A DNA stretch of 64,000 nt from contig NZ_SPJX01000410.1 of NCBI RefSeq assembly GCF_004458765.1, positions 62,001-126,000 of the forward strand. Direction: 5' to 3'. The stretch comes from Microvirga pakistanensis (lineage in GTDB: Bacteria; Pseudomonadota; Alphaproteobacteria; Rhizobiales; Beijerinckiaceae). Made by a program: the position numbers and the translations under genes. Below are positions 53,287-62,367 of the stretch, in pieces (position 1 is the first letter of the stretch; each line of letters begins with the position of its first letter). The notes beneath the pieces are model-generated. The model saw only the letters and a program-made list of their open reading frames with translations, was not told the DNA's origin and made no database searches.

Positions 53287-55347
53287 TCAGGCGGCCAGTC
53301 CGCGCTTGGCCAAAAGCGCGTCCGCCGTCGGAAGGCGGCCCCGGAATGCCGTGTAGGCTTCCGCCGGGTCACGAAGATTTCCCGCGGAATAGATGAAGCG
53401 CTTGAGCTTCTCCGCCATCTCCCCGTTGAAGGCGTCGCCCGTCTCCTCGAAGGCCGTGAAGGCGTCGGCGTCCAGAACCTCGGACCAGAGATAGCTGTAA
53501 TAGCCCGAGGAATAGCCGTCGCCTGCGAACACATGGGTGAAGTGGGGCGTGCGATGGCGCATGATGATCTCCCGCGGCATGCCGATTTTCTCCAGCGTTT
53601 CCTTCTCGAAGGCGGAGATATCGAGACCCGTGACGTCCTTGCGGCGGTGGAGCTCCAGATCAACGAAGGCGGAGGCCAGGTACTCCACCGTCGCGAAGCC
53701 CTGGTTGAAGTTCCGTGCGGCCATGAGACGCTCGAGCAGCTCCTCGGGAATCGGCTCGCCTGTCCGGGAATGCGTGGCATAACGACGAAGAATGTCGGGC
53801 TGCGACAGCCAGTGTTCGTAGAGCTGTGAGGGCAATTCCACGAAATCGGTTGAGACCGCCGTTCCCGCGAGCAGGGGGTAGGTGACATCGGACAGAAGTC
53901 CGTGCAGCCCGTGGCCGAACTCGTGGAAGAGCGTGCGCGCATCGTCGAAGCTCAGGAGCGAAGGCTCGCCCGCGCCGGCTTTCGCGAAGTTCATCACATT
54001 GACGATGACGGGCCGCACGTCGCCCGTGAGCCTCTCCTGAGACCGGAAGGCGCTCATCCATGCGCCGCTGCGCTTGGAGGAGCGGGCGAAGTAATCGCCG
54101 ATAAAGATGCCCACATGAGCCCCTTGGGAATCGAGCACCTGCCAGGCACGGATATCCGGATGATACTTCGGGAAGTCCTCCAGTTCCTGGAAACTCAACC
54201 CGAAGAGCCGCCGCGCCGTTTCGAAGGCTGCTTCGATGATTCGGTCGAGCTGGAAGTACGGCTTGATCGTCGCCTCGTCGAGATTGTGGCGCGCCATGCG
54301 CACCTGGTCCGCATAGAAGCGCCAGTCCCACGGCTCGATCACGATGTTGTCTCCCTGAGACTGGGCGAGGGCCTGCAGGTCGTCGCGCTCGGCCCCGGCA
54401 CGGATCCGTGCAGGCGCCCACACCTCGTTCAGGAGCTTCAGCACCGCGTCCGGCGTCTTGGCCATGGTGTCGGAGAGCTTGAAATCGGCGAAGGTCTCAT
54501 AGCCCAGCAGCCTCGCGCGTTCAGCGCGAAGCGCCGCCATCTCGGCGATGATCGCCTTGTTGTCGGTCGTTCCATGATTGTCGCCGCGCGAAGCCCAGGC
54601 CCTGAAGGCCTGCTCGCGCAGATCGCGCCGCTTGGAAAACTGCAGGAAGGGTTCGATGCTGGAGCGCGCCAGGGTAATGACGTACTTGCCCTTCAGGCCA
54701 CGCTCCTCCGCCGCCTGAGCGGCGGCCTCTCGCAGGAAAGGAGGAAGTCCCGCGAGCTCCTCCTCCGTTTCAAGCACGAGCTGATAGGATTTCTCGTCGG
54801 CCAGCACATTCTGCGAGAACTGAGTGCCGAGGCTCGCGAGACGCTCCGTGACCGCGGCGAGGCGCTTCTTCTCGTCGGGCGCGAGTTTCGCACCCGCGCG
54901 CACGAAAATGGTGTGATAGCGGTCGAGAACACGCGCCTGCTCCGCATCGAGACCGAGGCTCTCGCGCGCGTCGTAGAGAGACGCGACGCGCCGGTAGAGC
55001 GCCTCGTTCATGAAGATGCTGTTCCGGTGCTTGGCGAGGATCGGCGCCATCTCGCGCTCGATCGCCTGAATGGCCTCGTTGGTATGTGAGCCTGCGAGAT
55101 TGAAGAACACGCCCCCCACCCGTTTGAGCGCGGCACCGCTGCGCTCCAGGGCCTCGATGGTATTGGCGAAGGTGGGGGCCGCTTCGCTTCCGGCGATGGC
55201 CGCGATCTCGGCCTGCTGATCGGCCAGGGCGTGGTCGAAGGCAGGTTTGTAATGCTCGGGCGCGATGCTCTCGAAGGGTGGAAGGCCGAAAGGGGTGTTC
55301 CAGGTGGCAAGGAGAGGATTGCCAGAGAGATTCGCGCTGGACGTCAT
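53287..55347 (-). CDS. M3-family oligopeptidase (Dcp/OpdA type)
   Basis: A 686-residue zinc metallopeptidase. The active-site motif is FHEFGHGLHG (His475, Glu476, His479), with the third ligand expected in the downstream ELPSQLYEHWL region. Further landmarks are NPLLATWNTPFGLPPFESIA at the N-terminus and YLWSEVLDADAFTAFEETGD near the C-terminus. No signal peptide, so it is cytosolic, degrading oligopeptides. It is a single-gene unit on this strand; the dpp importer nearby would supply peptides, but no operon link is seen. Length and domain order are complete for the M3A group. Confidence 0.93.
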   Translation of the reverse strand: MTSSANLSGNPLLATWNTPFGLPPFESIAPEHYKPAFDHALADQQAEIAAIAGSEAAPTFANTIEALERSGAALKRVGGVFFNLAGSHTNEAIQAIEREMAPILAKHRNSIFMNEALYRRVASLYDARESLGLDAEQARVLDRYHTIFVRAGAKLAPDEKKRLAAVTERLASLGTQFSQNVLADEKSYQLVLETEEELAGLPPFLREAAAQAAEERGLKGKYVITLARSSIEPFLQFSKRRDLREQAFRAWASRGDNHGTTDNKAIIAEMAALRAERARLLGYETFADFKLSDTMAKTPDAVLKLLNEVWAPARIRAGAERDDLQALAQSQGDNIVIEPWDWRFYADQVRMARHNLDEATIKPYFQLDRIIEAAFETARRLFGLSFQELEDFPKYHPDIRAWQVLDSQGAHVGIFIGDYFARSSKRSGAWMSAFRSQERLTGDVRPVIVNVMNFAKAGAGEPSLLSFDDARTLFHEFGHGLHGLLSDVTYPLLAGTAVSTDFVELPSQLYEHWLSQPDILRRYATHSRTGEPIPEELLERLMAARNFNQGFATVEYLASAFVDLELHRRKDVTGLDISAFEKETLEKIGMPREIIMRHRTPHFTHVFAGDGYSSGYYSYLWSEVLDADAFTAFEETGDAFNGEMAEKLKRFIYSAGNLRDPAEAYTAFRGRLPTADALLAKRGLAA

Positions 55348-55395
55348 CGTTGAAGTGCTCCGCCTGATCGTTCGCTGTTTCGAGTCTTAGCCGCC

Positions 55396-56175
55396 TCAAC
55401 CGTTCATCGGAAGAGGCGTGGTGTCGGTGCTGGTCAAATAGCGGCGCAGGAAGGCGAGCGCCCGCTGCGTGGCGTCCTTTTCCGCAGCGCCATGGAAGCC
55501 GTGCCCCTGGCCCGGATAAACCTTGACCTCATGCGGCACGTTCTGCTGGCGCAGGAGGGCCTCCACCGCATAGGCGTTGGCGACCGGCACGATTGGGTCG
55601 GCGGAGCCATGCAGCACGAGGGTCGGCGGCAGCCGAGAGGTCGTGGCGATGGCGCCCTGAGGCAGGGGACCGAAGTAGTTCACCAAGGTTTTCACGCGCC
55701 GATCCATGGAAGAGACGGCCAGGCCCAGCGCGGCGCCCAGGGAAACGCCGACGATGCCGATGCGGTCGGCATCCGCTCCCGGATAGCTGGACGCGAAGGT
55801 CAATGCATCCTGCACGGTATTCATCCAGGGCATGAAATTCTGGAAGAGGGTGGTGAAGGAGGCCCGCCTTTCGCCGGTCCGGTCCAGGTAATGGACAAGA
55901 TGCACCTGATAGCCGGCGGCGGCCATGCCGCGGGCACCATCGCGGTATTGGGTGTTGTAGCTCAAGCCGTCCGCTCCATGCAGCATGAGCACGGCAGGGC
56001 GCCGAGCGGAGCCGGAGGGCTGAAAGGTCTCGACGGCAATGGACTTGCCGCCGCTCGTGAAGGCGTTGCGCTTTTCCGTCAGCGGCATCGTTCGGGCTTG
56101 ATCCTGTTGGGCATGAAGGGAGGACGAGGCGGCGAGGGCCGCACCGGCCATAAGGCTGCGTCTCGTGAGCGACAT
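55396..56175 (-). CDS. Tat-exported alpha/beta hydrolase (dienelactone hydrolase-like)
   Basis: A 259-residue hydrolase. The twin-arginine signal SLTRRSLMAGAALAASSSLH directs periplasmic export. The mature part has the oxyanion/nucleophile region (RPAVLMLHGADGLSY, GIVGVSLGAALGLAV with the likely Ser nucleophile in GVSLG), an aspartate near LHGSADPIVPVANAY and a histidine in GQGHGFHG. The ATG at 56175 puts the Tat motif close to the N-terminus; one four codons upstream (56187) is also possible. The substrate is unknown. It is divergent from the AI-2E permease gene. Confidence 0.82.
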   Translation of the reverse strand: MSLTRRSLMAGAALAASSSLHAQQDQARTMPLTEKRNAFTSGGKSIAVETFQPSGSARRPAVLMLHGADGLSYNTQYRDGARGMAAAGYQVHLVHYLDRTGERRASFTTLFQNFMPWMNTVQDALTFASSYPGADADRIGIVGVSLGAALGLAVSSMDRRVKTLVNYFGPLPQGAIATTSRLPPTLVLHGSADPIVPVANAYAVEALLRQQNVPHEVKVYPGQGHGFHGAAEKDATQRALAFLRRYLTSTDTTPLPMNG

Positions 56176-56359
56176 GGAAGCTGGCATGCGAGGGAAGAAA
56201 CCAAGGACAGCCCTGGAGATGGGAATGGGCGGCTTCGGCACCCAGATGGCAAAAGGTCCCATCCCGCGCCTTCGGGAAACGGCCAAGGATCGATTTGCCG
56301 GGTCCATACGTTGTTTGCTGAGGGGAAGAACCCCCACTGTGAGTAGAGACCGAACCGCG

Positions 56360-58384
56360 ATGCCTCCTGCACCCTTGCCCGGGCCACCACTCCCAGAGAC
56401 GGAGATCCAGCCCCCCGGCGTTCCGGGCCTGTCCGGACTGCTGACGCTGGCGGTGGGCGTTGTCGTGCTGGCAGGGCTCTATGTCGGTCGCGAGGTGTTC
56501 CTGCCCGTCGTCCTCGCCATCCTGCTCGCCTTCGTGCTCGCGCCCTTCGTGGATCTGATGCGCAAATGGCACCTGGGCCGGGTGCCCGCCGTCATCATCG
56601 CGGTATTGGTCACCCTCGGGATCATCGTGTCTCTCGGGGGGCTCATCGGTTTCCAGCTCGCTGGTCTGGCATCGGACATTCCGCGCTACCAGACCACGAT
56701 CGAGCAGAAGGTCGGCTCCCTGCGGGAGGGGACGCTCGGCAAGCTGCCAGGCATGCTGCGCGACTTCGGTCGCCGGTTCGACCGGGCGGTCGGCGAGCAA
56801 CCGCCCGAAGCAGCCTCCCCATCTCCGTCCAGCACGGCCGAGCCCGCCCCCGAGGAGCCGAAGCCCCTGCCGGTGGAGGTGCATGAGCCGGATCCGACGC
56901 CCGCGCAGGTCGCGCGCAACGTCCTGCTGCCCATGCTGGCGCCTCTCGCGACGATGGGCATCGTGTTCGTGGTGCTCGTTTTCATTCTCATGCAGCGCGA
57001 AGACCTGCGCGACCGCATGATCCGCCTGTTCGGCTCGAGCGACCTGCACCGGACCACGGCTGCCATGGACGATGCCGCACGGCGGTTGAGCCGCTACTTT
57101 CTCACCCAGCTTGCATTGAATGCGAGCTTCGGCGTCGTGGCCGGAGTCGGCCTGTGGCTGATCGGCGTGCCGAGCCCGGCCCTGTGGGGCGTTTTCGCGG
57201 CGCTGATGCGCTTCGTGCCCTATATCGGCTCCTTCGTGGCCGCCGCCCCTCCGATCCTTCTCGCCGCCGCCGTCGATCCCGGCTGGTCCATGGCCCTGAT
57301 GGCCTTGGCTCTGTTCGTGATCGGCGAGCCTCTCATGGGGCATGTCGTCGAACCCATTGTCTATGGGCAGAGCACGGGCCTGTCTCCCTTCGCGGTTGTC
57401 ATCTCGGCGATCTTCTGGACCTGGATCTGGGGACCCGTGGGCCTGCTCATCGCAACACCCCTGACCCTCTGCCTCGTAGTGCTGGGACGCCATGTGGAGA
57501 GGCTCGAATTTCTGGACGTCATGCTCGGCGACAGGCCCGCCCTGACCCCGGCGGAGAACCTCTACCAGCGCATGCTCGCCGGCGATCCCGACGAGGCGCT
57601 CGACTCGGCGGAGGTTCTGCTCAAGGAGCGCTCGCTCACATCCTATTACGACGAGGTGGCGCTCAAAGGGCTCCAGCTTGCGGCCAATGACGCGACGCGC
57701 GGCGTGCTCACCCATCGCCAGCTCGATCAGGTGAGAGACGTGATCAGGGCTCTCGTGCAGGATCTCGGCTCCCATGACGATGTCGAACCGCCGCCGCACG
57801 AGACCAGGGACGAGCCGGTGGCATCGCCCCAAAGCGAAAGGCCTGAGATCAAGGAGCCCGCCGTCGTTGGCGAGATGCCGCACGAGAGCAAGATCCCCGA
57901 GGCGTGGAAAGCGGAAGGTGCCGTCATGTGCATCGCCGGGCGCGGTCCTCTCGACGAGGCTGCGTCCGAGATGCTGGTGCAGCTTCTGAACAAGCACGGG
58001 CTCGGAAGCCGCTTGGTCCCTCACGAGGCCGTGTCACGTTCGGCCATCTACAATCTCGATACGACAGGCGTGCAGATGATCTGCATCAGCTATCTCGAGA
58101 TCAGCGGCACGCCGGCGCATCTGCGCTACCTGCTGCGGCGATTGCGGAAGAAATCGCCCAAGGCGCCCATTCTCGTGGGCCTCTGGCCTGCCGAGGATGC
58201 GGTCTTGAAGAGTGAGTCGATGCGCTCGACCCTCGGAGCCGATTACTATGTCTCGTCCATGCGCGATGCAGTGGTGCGGTGCCTGAAGGTCGCAACCGGT
58301 GAGGAGGACCTGCCGCTCACGGTGACCTCCGATCAGGCCGCAAAGGGGGCAGCGGCGAGAAAGCGCCTGCCGCTGCCTGCCTGA
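56360..58384 (+). CDS. AI-2E transporter-family permease with extra cytoplasmic C-terminal domain
   Basis: A 674-residue membrane protein. Residues about 20-400 are the AI-2E/UPF0118 domain with about eight helices and the family ending FIGEPLMGHVVEPIVYGQST, then ISAIFWTWIWGPVGLLIATP. A proline-rich insert (SPSSTAEPAPEEPKPLPVEV) interrupts the first half. Residues about 520-645 form an additional domain (MCIAGRGPLDEAASEMLVQL onward, then ILVGLWPAEDAV) with alternating strands and helices resembling a cobalamin-binding or receiver-like Rossmann fold. Start uncertain: the ATG at 56360 or a GTG at 56339. AI-2E proteins export signals or small ions; the ligand here is unknown. Confidence 0.82.
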   Translation: MPPAPLPGPPLPETEIQPPGVPGLSGLLTLAVGVVVLAGLYVGREVFLPVVLAILLAFVLAPFVDLMRKWHLGRVPAVIIAVLVTLGIIVSLGGLIGFQLAGLASDIPRYQTTIEQKVGSLREGTLGKLPGMLRDFGRRFDRAVGEQPPEAASPSPSSTAEPAPEEPKPLPVEVHEPDPTPAQVARNVLLPMLAPLATMGIVFVVLVFILMQREDLRDRMIRLFGSSDLHRTTAAMDDAARRLSRYFLTQLALNASFGVVAGVGLWLIGVPSPALWGVFAALMRFVPYIGSFVAAAPPILLAAAVDPGWSMALMALALFVIGEPLMGHVVEPIVYGQSTGLSPFAVVISAIFWTWIWGPVGLLIATPLTLCLVVLGRHVERLEFLDVMLGDRPALTPAENLYQRMLAGDPDEALDSAEVLLKERSLTSYYDEVALKGLQLAANDATRGVLTHRQLDQVRDVIRALVQDLGSHDDVEPPPHETRDEPVASPQSERPEIKEPAVVGEMPHESKIPEAWKAEGAVMCIAGRGPLDEAASEMLVQLLNKHGLGSRLVPHEAVSRSAIYNLDTTGVQMICISYLEISGTPAHLRYLLRRLRKKSPKAPILVGLWPAEDAVLKSESMRSTLGADYYVSSMRDAVVRCLKVATGEEDLPLTVTSDQAAKGAAARKRLPLPA

Positions 58385-58386
58385 CT

Positions 58387-59370
58387 TCAGGCTGCCGTTT
58401 CCTTCAGAAAGTTTTCGGCATAATGGCAGGCGACCTGACGGCCGTCGAGCTCGCGCAGAGCCGGGCGCTCCACCTTGCAACGCTCCGTCACGTAGGGGCA
58501 GCGGGTCGAGAACACGCAGCCTTTCGGCGGATTGAGCGGTGAGGGGAGTTCGCCTTTCAGCACGATGCGCTTGCGCCGCACACCCGTGATTCCCGGCGTG
58601 GAGGAGAGGAGGGCCTGCGTATAGGGATGCAGCGGCCGCGCGTAGATCTTCTCCTTGGGCCCGTGCTCGACGGCATGGCCGAGATACATGACGAGCACGT
58701 CATGAGCGATGTGCCGGACCACGCCGAGATCGTGCGAGATGAAGAGATAGGCGAGGCCCATCTCCTGCTGAAGATCGGCGAGGAGGTTCAGCACCTGCGC
58801 CTGGATCGACACGTCGAGGGCGGAGACCGGCTCGTCCGCCACCACGAGCTTCGGCGAGAGCATCAGCGCGCGTGCGATCGCGATACGCTGGCGCTGGCCG
58901 CCGGAGAACATGTGCGGATAGCGGTTGTAGTGTTCGGGGCGAAGCCCCACCTTCGCCATCATCGCCCGCACCCGCTCCTTGCGCTCGTCAGAGGAAAGGT
59001 TGGTGTTGATGATGAGCGGCTCCTCCAGGATCGTTCCAACCTTCTTGCGGGGGTTGAGGGAGCCATAAGGATTCTGGAACACCAGCTGCACCATGCGGCG
59101 CAGCTCTTTGGTGTAGTTCGACGGCGGGTTGACCGCATCGATGCCATCGAGGGAAAGCTGTCCCTCGGTCGGCTTCTCGATCAGCGTCACCATGCGGGCG
59201 AGCGTGGACTTGCCGCAGCCGGATTCCCCCACTACGGCCAGTGTCTTGCCGGGTTCGATGGAGAAGGAGATTCCGCCGACCGCCTGCAAGGCCGCCGGCT
59301 CTTTGAACAGCCCGCGCTTGACCTTGTAGATCTGCTTCAGGCTCTTGGCTTCAACAACGGGAGCGCTCAC
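58387..59370 (-). CDS. dppF: Peptide ABC transporter ATP-binding protein DppF
   Basis: A 327-residue ATPase of the oligopeptide family. It has Walker A (GESGCGKST), the signature [17 protein letters not shown], Walker B ([17 protein letters not shown]) and the H-loop ([16 protein letters not shown]). The C-terminal oligo_HPY domain contains the cysteine cluster [19 protein letters not shown] typical of DppF/OppF. It pairs with DppD to power DppBC. The start forms an ATGA overlap with the DppD stop, and its stop is only 2 bases from the convergent AI-2E gene. Confidence 0.94.
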   Translation of the reverse strand: MSAPVVEAKSLKQIYKVKRGLFKEPAALQAVGGISFSIEPGKTLAVVGESGCGKSTLARMVTLIEKPTEGQLSLDGIDAVNPPSNYTKELRRMVQLVFQNPYGSLNPRKKVGTILEEPLIINTNLSSDERKERVRAMMAKVGLRPEHYNRYPHMFSGGQRQRIAIARALMLSPKLVVADEPVSALDVSIQAQVLNLLADLQQEMGLAYLFISHDLGVVRHIAHDVLVMYLGHAVEHGPKEKIYARPLHPYTQALLSSTPGITGVRRKRIVLKGELPSPLNPPKGCVFSTRCPYVTERCKVERPALRELDGRQVACHYAENFLKETAA

Positions 59371-60383
59371 GATGCAGTCTCCGTCCGAATGGGATGATCG
59401 TGCTGGATGGCGGCTGTCCGGTTCGGGTCGCCGAGCGGATAATGGCAGCGGATGTGCCCGCCGGCCCAGGGCCGCAGCTCTGGCCGCACATGGCGTGAAT
59501 GCTCGGTGGCATAGGCGCAGCGCGGGCTGAACAGGCAGCCCTTCGGACGGTCGTAGAGGCCCGGCACCACGCCGGGAATCGTGGCAAGGCGTCCGCCTTC
59601 GCTGCGCTCCGGCAGGGCCGCGAGCAGGGCCGCCGTGTAGGGATGCTGCGGCGATGCGAAAAGATCCGCGGCGGAGCGCTCCTCCATGATCTGGCCCGCA
59701 TACATCACCATCACGCGCTTGGCGGTATCGGCAACGACGCCCATGTTGTGTGTGATCATGACAAGGCCCATGTCGCGTTCCTTCTGGAGCGTCATGAGCA
59801 GGTCGAGGATCTGCGCCTGGATCGTCACGTCGAGCGCCGTGGTCGGCTCGTCGGCAATGAGGAGCTTGGGGTTGCAGGCGATCGCCATGGCGATCATCAC
59901 GCGCTGGTTCATGCCGCCCGACATCTGATGCGGAAAGGCGGAGAGGCGGCTTTCAGGCGAGGGAATGCCCACCTGCTCGAGCAATTCGATGGCCCGGCGC
60001 CGCGCCGCCTTGCGATCCATGCCCTCGTGCAGGCGCAGCGTCTCCGTGAGCTGAAACCCGATGGTGAAGGACGGGTTCAGGCTCGTCATCGGCTCCTGGA
60101 AGATCATGGCGACGTCCTTGCCCGTGAGCTTGCGGCGCTCGCGTTCGGAGATCGTCAGGAGATCGCGGCCGTTGAAGATGAGCTTGTCCGCCTTCACGCG
60201 GCCAGGAAAGGGGATGAGGCCCATGAGGGCCAGCATCGTCACGCTTTTGCCGGATCCCGATTCGCCCACGACGCCGAGAACCTCGCCTTCCTCGAGCTTG
60301 AGGCTGACGCCGTCCACGGCACGCATGATGCCGCCTTGGGTCGGAAACTCGACCGATAGATTTTCAATTTCGACAAGAGCCAT
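59367..60383 (-). CDS. dppD: Peptide ABC transporter ATP-binding protein DppD
   Basis: A 338-residue ATPase. Walker A (GESGSGKSV), signature [18 protein letters not shown], Walker B ([17 protein letters not shown]) and H-loop ([16 protein letters not shown]) are intact. The oligo_HPY region with [19 protein letters not shown] near the C-terminus identifies the DppD/OppD side. It lies 2 bases downstream of dppC and overlaps dppF (ATGA), consistent with a tightly coupled dppBCDF unit. Confidence 0.94.
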   Translation of the reverse strand: MALVEIENLSVEFPTQGGIMRAVDGVSLKLEEGEVLGVVGESGSGKSVTMLALMGLIPFPGRVKADKLIFNGRDLLTISERERRKLTGKDVAMIFQEPMTSLNPSFTIGFQLTETLRLHEGMDRKAARRRAIELLEQVGIPSPESRLSAFPHQMSGGMNQRVMIAMAIACNPKLLIADEPTTALDVTIQAQILDLLMTLQKERDMGLVMITHNMGVVADTAKRVMVMYAGQIMEERSAADLFASPQHPYTAALLAALPERSEGGRLATIPGVVPGLYDRPKGCLFSPRCAYATEHSRHVRPELRPWAGGHIRCHYPLGDPNRTAAIQHDHPIRTETAS

Positions 60384-60385
60384 GA

Positions 60386-61297
60386 TCAGCGCTTCAGTTT
60401 GGGATCCAGGGCGTCACGAAGGCCGTCGCCCAGAAGATTGAAGGCAAGAACCGTGATGAGGATCGCGAGGCCCGGGAAGGTCACGACCCACCACGCACGG
60501 AGCACGAACTCGCGGGCATCGGCCAGCATGGTGCCCCATTCGGGTGAGGGCGGCTGCGCACCGAGGCCCAGGAAGCCGAGAGCTGCGGCATCGAGGATGG
60601 CGGTGGAAATGCCGAGCGAGGCCTGCACGATCAGAGGTGCGGTGCAGTTCGGCAGAACTTCCTTGAACATCAGCCGTGTCGTCCCGGCTCCGCTCACGCG
60701 AGCCGCCATCACATAATCCTTGGAGGTTTCGGTGATGACCGCCGCGCGGGCAAGCCGCACGTAATGCGGCAAGATCACGAGGGCCACGGCGAGCATGGCG
60801 TTCATCAGGCCTGGGCCCAGCACCGCCACGATCACGATGGCGAGCAGAAGGCTCGGCAGCGTGAGGACGATATCCATCAGGCGCATGATGAAGATCTCGG
60901 TGAGGCCCCGGAAGAAGCCGGCGACGAGGCCGAGCACGGTGCCGATCACGATCGAGATCGCCACCACGGCGATGCCGATGAGAAGCGACAGGCGCGCACC
61001 GTGGATCAGGCGCGAGAGGATATCGCGTCCGATAGGATCGGTGCCCAGCGGATAAGCGATCGATCCGCCCTCCTGCCAGAACGGGGGCTTCAGAGCGAGG
61101 GCCGTGTTGGTTATGTTCGGATCATGCGGAGCGATCACCGGCGCCAGCAGGGCGACGAGGACGACGGCGACGATGATGACGAGGCCGGCAACGGCGCCGT
61201 GATTGGCGCTGAAATAGCCCCAGAACTCGCGAAGCGGATGGGGAGGGGTGGCCGTCGGAGCCGCGACGGCCGGAGCTTCCATGGTTTCAGTGGTCAT
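60386..61297 (-). CDS. dppC: Peptide ABC transporter permease DppC
   Basis: A 303-residue inner-membrane permease with about six helices. The N-terminal cytoplasmic segment precedes [20 protein letters not shown], and [20 protein letters not shown] then [18 protein letters not shown] is the typical DppC/OppC extracytoplasmic stretch. The EAA loop ([20 protein letters not shown]) contacts the ATPases. The ATG at 61297 overlaps the DppB stop (ATGA), which excludes the longer upstream frame. It partners with DppB. Confidence 0.94.
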   Translation of the reverse strand: MTTETMEAPAVAAPTATPPHPLREFWGYFSANHGAVAGLVIIVAVVLVALLAPVIAPHDPNITNTALALKPPFWQEGGSIAYPLGTDPIGRDILSRLIHGARLSLLIGIAVVAISIVIGTVLGLVAGFFRGLTEIFIMRLMDIVLTLPSLLLAIVIVAVLGPGLMNAMLAVALVILPHYVRLARAAVITETSKDYVMAARVSGAGTTRLMFKEVLPNCTAPLIVQASLGISTAILDAAALGFLGLGAQPPSPEWGTMLADAREFVLRAWWVVTFPGLAILITVLAFNLLGDGLRDALDPKLKR

Positions 61298-62304
61298 CGC
61301 GTATGCCTGATGCGAGGATTGATGAGACCGTAGGCGAGGTCGACGAGAAGGTTCACACCCATCACCACGACGCCGAGCAGCAGAGCCCCGCCCTGCAGGA
61401 CGGGATAGTCGCGGCGGAAGATGGCGTCGATGAGCCATTTGCCCACACCCGGCCAGGAGAAGATGGTCTCGGTGAGGATGGCGCCGGTAAACAGCACGCC
61501 GATCTGCAGGCCGATCACGGTCACGACCGGGATGAGGGCATTGCGCAGGGCGTGCAGGGCGACGATGCGCAGGCGCGAAAGCCCCTTGGCCTTGGCGGTT
61601 CGAATGTAGTCTTCGCCGAGAACCTCCAGCATCGCGGAGCGGGTCATGCGGGCGATCACGGCAAGCGGCACGGTTCCGAGAACGATCGTGGGAAGGATCA
61701 GGTGCTGGACGGCCGACCAGAATGCTCCTTCCTCCTCGGAGAGAAGCGTGTCGATCAGCAGGAAACCGGTGGTCGGCTCGATGTAATACAGAACGTCGAT
61801 GCGACCGGAGACCGGGGTGAGATCGAACTGCACCGAAAAGATCAGGATGAGGATGAGTCCCCACCAGAAGATCGGCATGGAATAGCCCGTGAGCGAAATG
61901 CCCATCACGCCATGGTCGAAGATCGAATTTCGTCGAAGCGCCGCGATGATGCCTGCCGGAAGGCCAATGATCAGGGCGAAAAGGATCGCGCAGAGCGCCA
62001 GTTCGACGGTTGCCGGAAACAGGGCCCTGAACTCGTTCAGCACCGGCTCCTGCGTGATCATCGACTTGCCCAGGTCTCCCTGGAGCACGCGGGCCAGATA
62101 GATCCCGTACTGGACGATGATCGGCTTGTCGAAACCATATTCCTTGCGCAGTTGCTCATGGCGCGCGGGATCGATGCCGCGCTCGCCTGCAAGCGTTTCG
62201 ATCGGATCGCCCGGCACGAGGCGGATCAGGAAAAAGGCGAGCAGCGTGATGCCGATGAAGGTCGGGATGATCAGGCTGACGCGGGTCAGGATGAATCTAA
62301 GCAT
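61294..62304 (-). CDS. dppB: Peptide ABC transporter permease DppB
   Basis: A 336-residue permease, six predicted helices, starting MLRFILTRVSLIIPTFIGIT, the conserved DppB opening. It contains LVPGDPIETLAGERGIDPAR and the EAA loop (LGEDYIRTAKAKGLSRLRIV). A longer frame starting at 62334 was rejected because that ATG lies inside the terminator hairpin following dppA. It is the first gene of the coupled dppBCDF set. Confidence 0.94.
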   Translation of the reverse strand: MLRFILTRVSLIIPTFIGITLLAFFLIRLVPGDPIETLAGERGIDPARHEQLRKEYGFDKPIIVQYGIYLARVLQGDLGKSMITQEPVLNEFRALFPATVELALCAILFALIIGLPAGIIAALRRNSIFDHGVMGISLTGYSMPIFWWGLILILIFSVQFDLTPVSGRIDVLYYIEPTTGFLLIDTLLSEEEGAFWSAVQHLILPTIVLGTVPLAVIARMTRSAMLEVLGEDYIRTAKAKGLSRLRIVALHALRNALIPVVTVIGLQIGVLFTGAILTETIFSWPGVGKWLIDAIFRRDYPVLQGGALLLGVVVMGVNLLVDLAYGLINPRIRHTR

Positions 62305-62315
62305 GGCCAAAACGG

Positions 62316-62348
62316 AAAAAGGCGGAGCGGCCATGAGGCCGCTCCGCC
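62316..62348 (-). terminator. Intrinsic terminator/attenuator between dppA and dppB
   Basis: On the minus strand GGCGGAGCGGCC-TCAT-GGCCGCTCCGCC (12-bp perfect arms at 62337-62348 and 62321-62332) is followed by TTTTTCC (62320-62316 and on). Strong Rho-independent signal placed after dppA; partial read-through would give more binding protein than permease. Confidence 0.88.
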
Positions 62349-62367
62349 AGGTTAACGGGATACGGGC

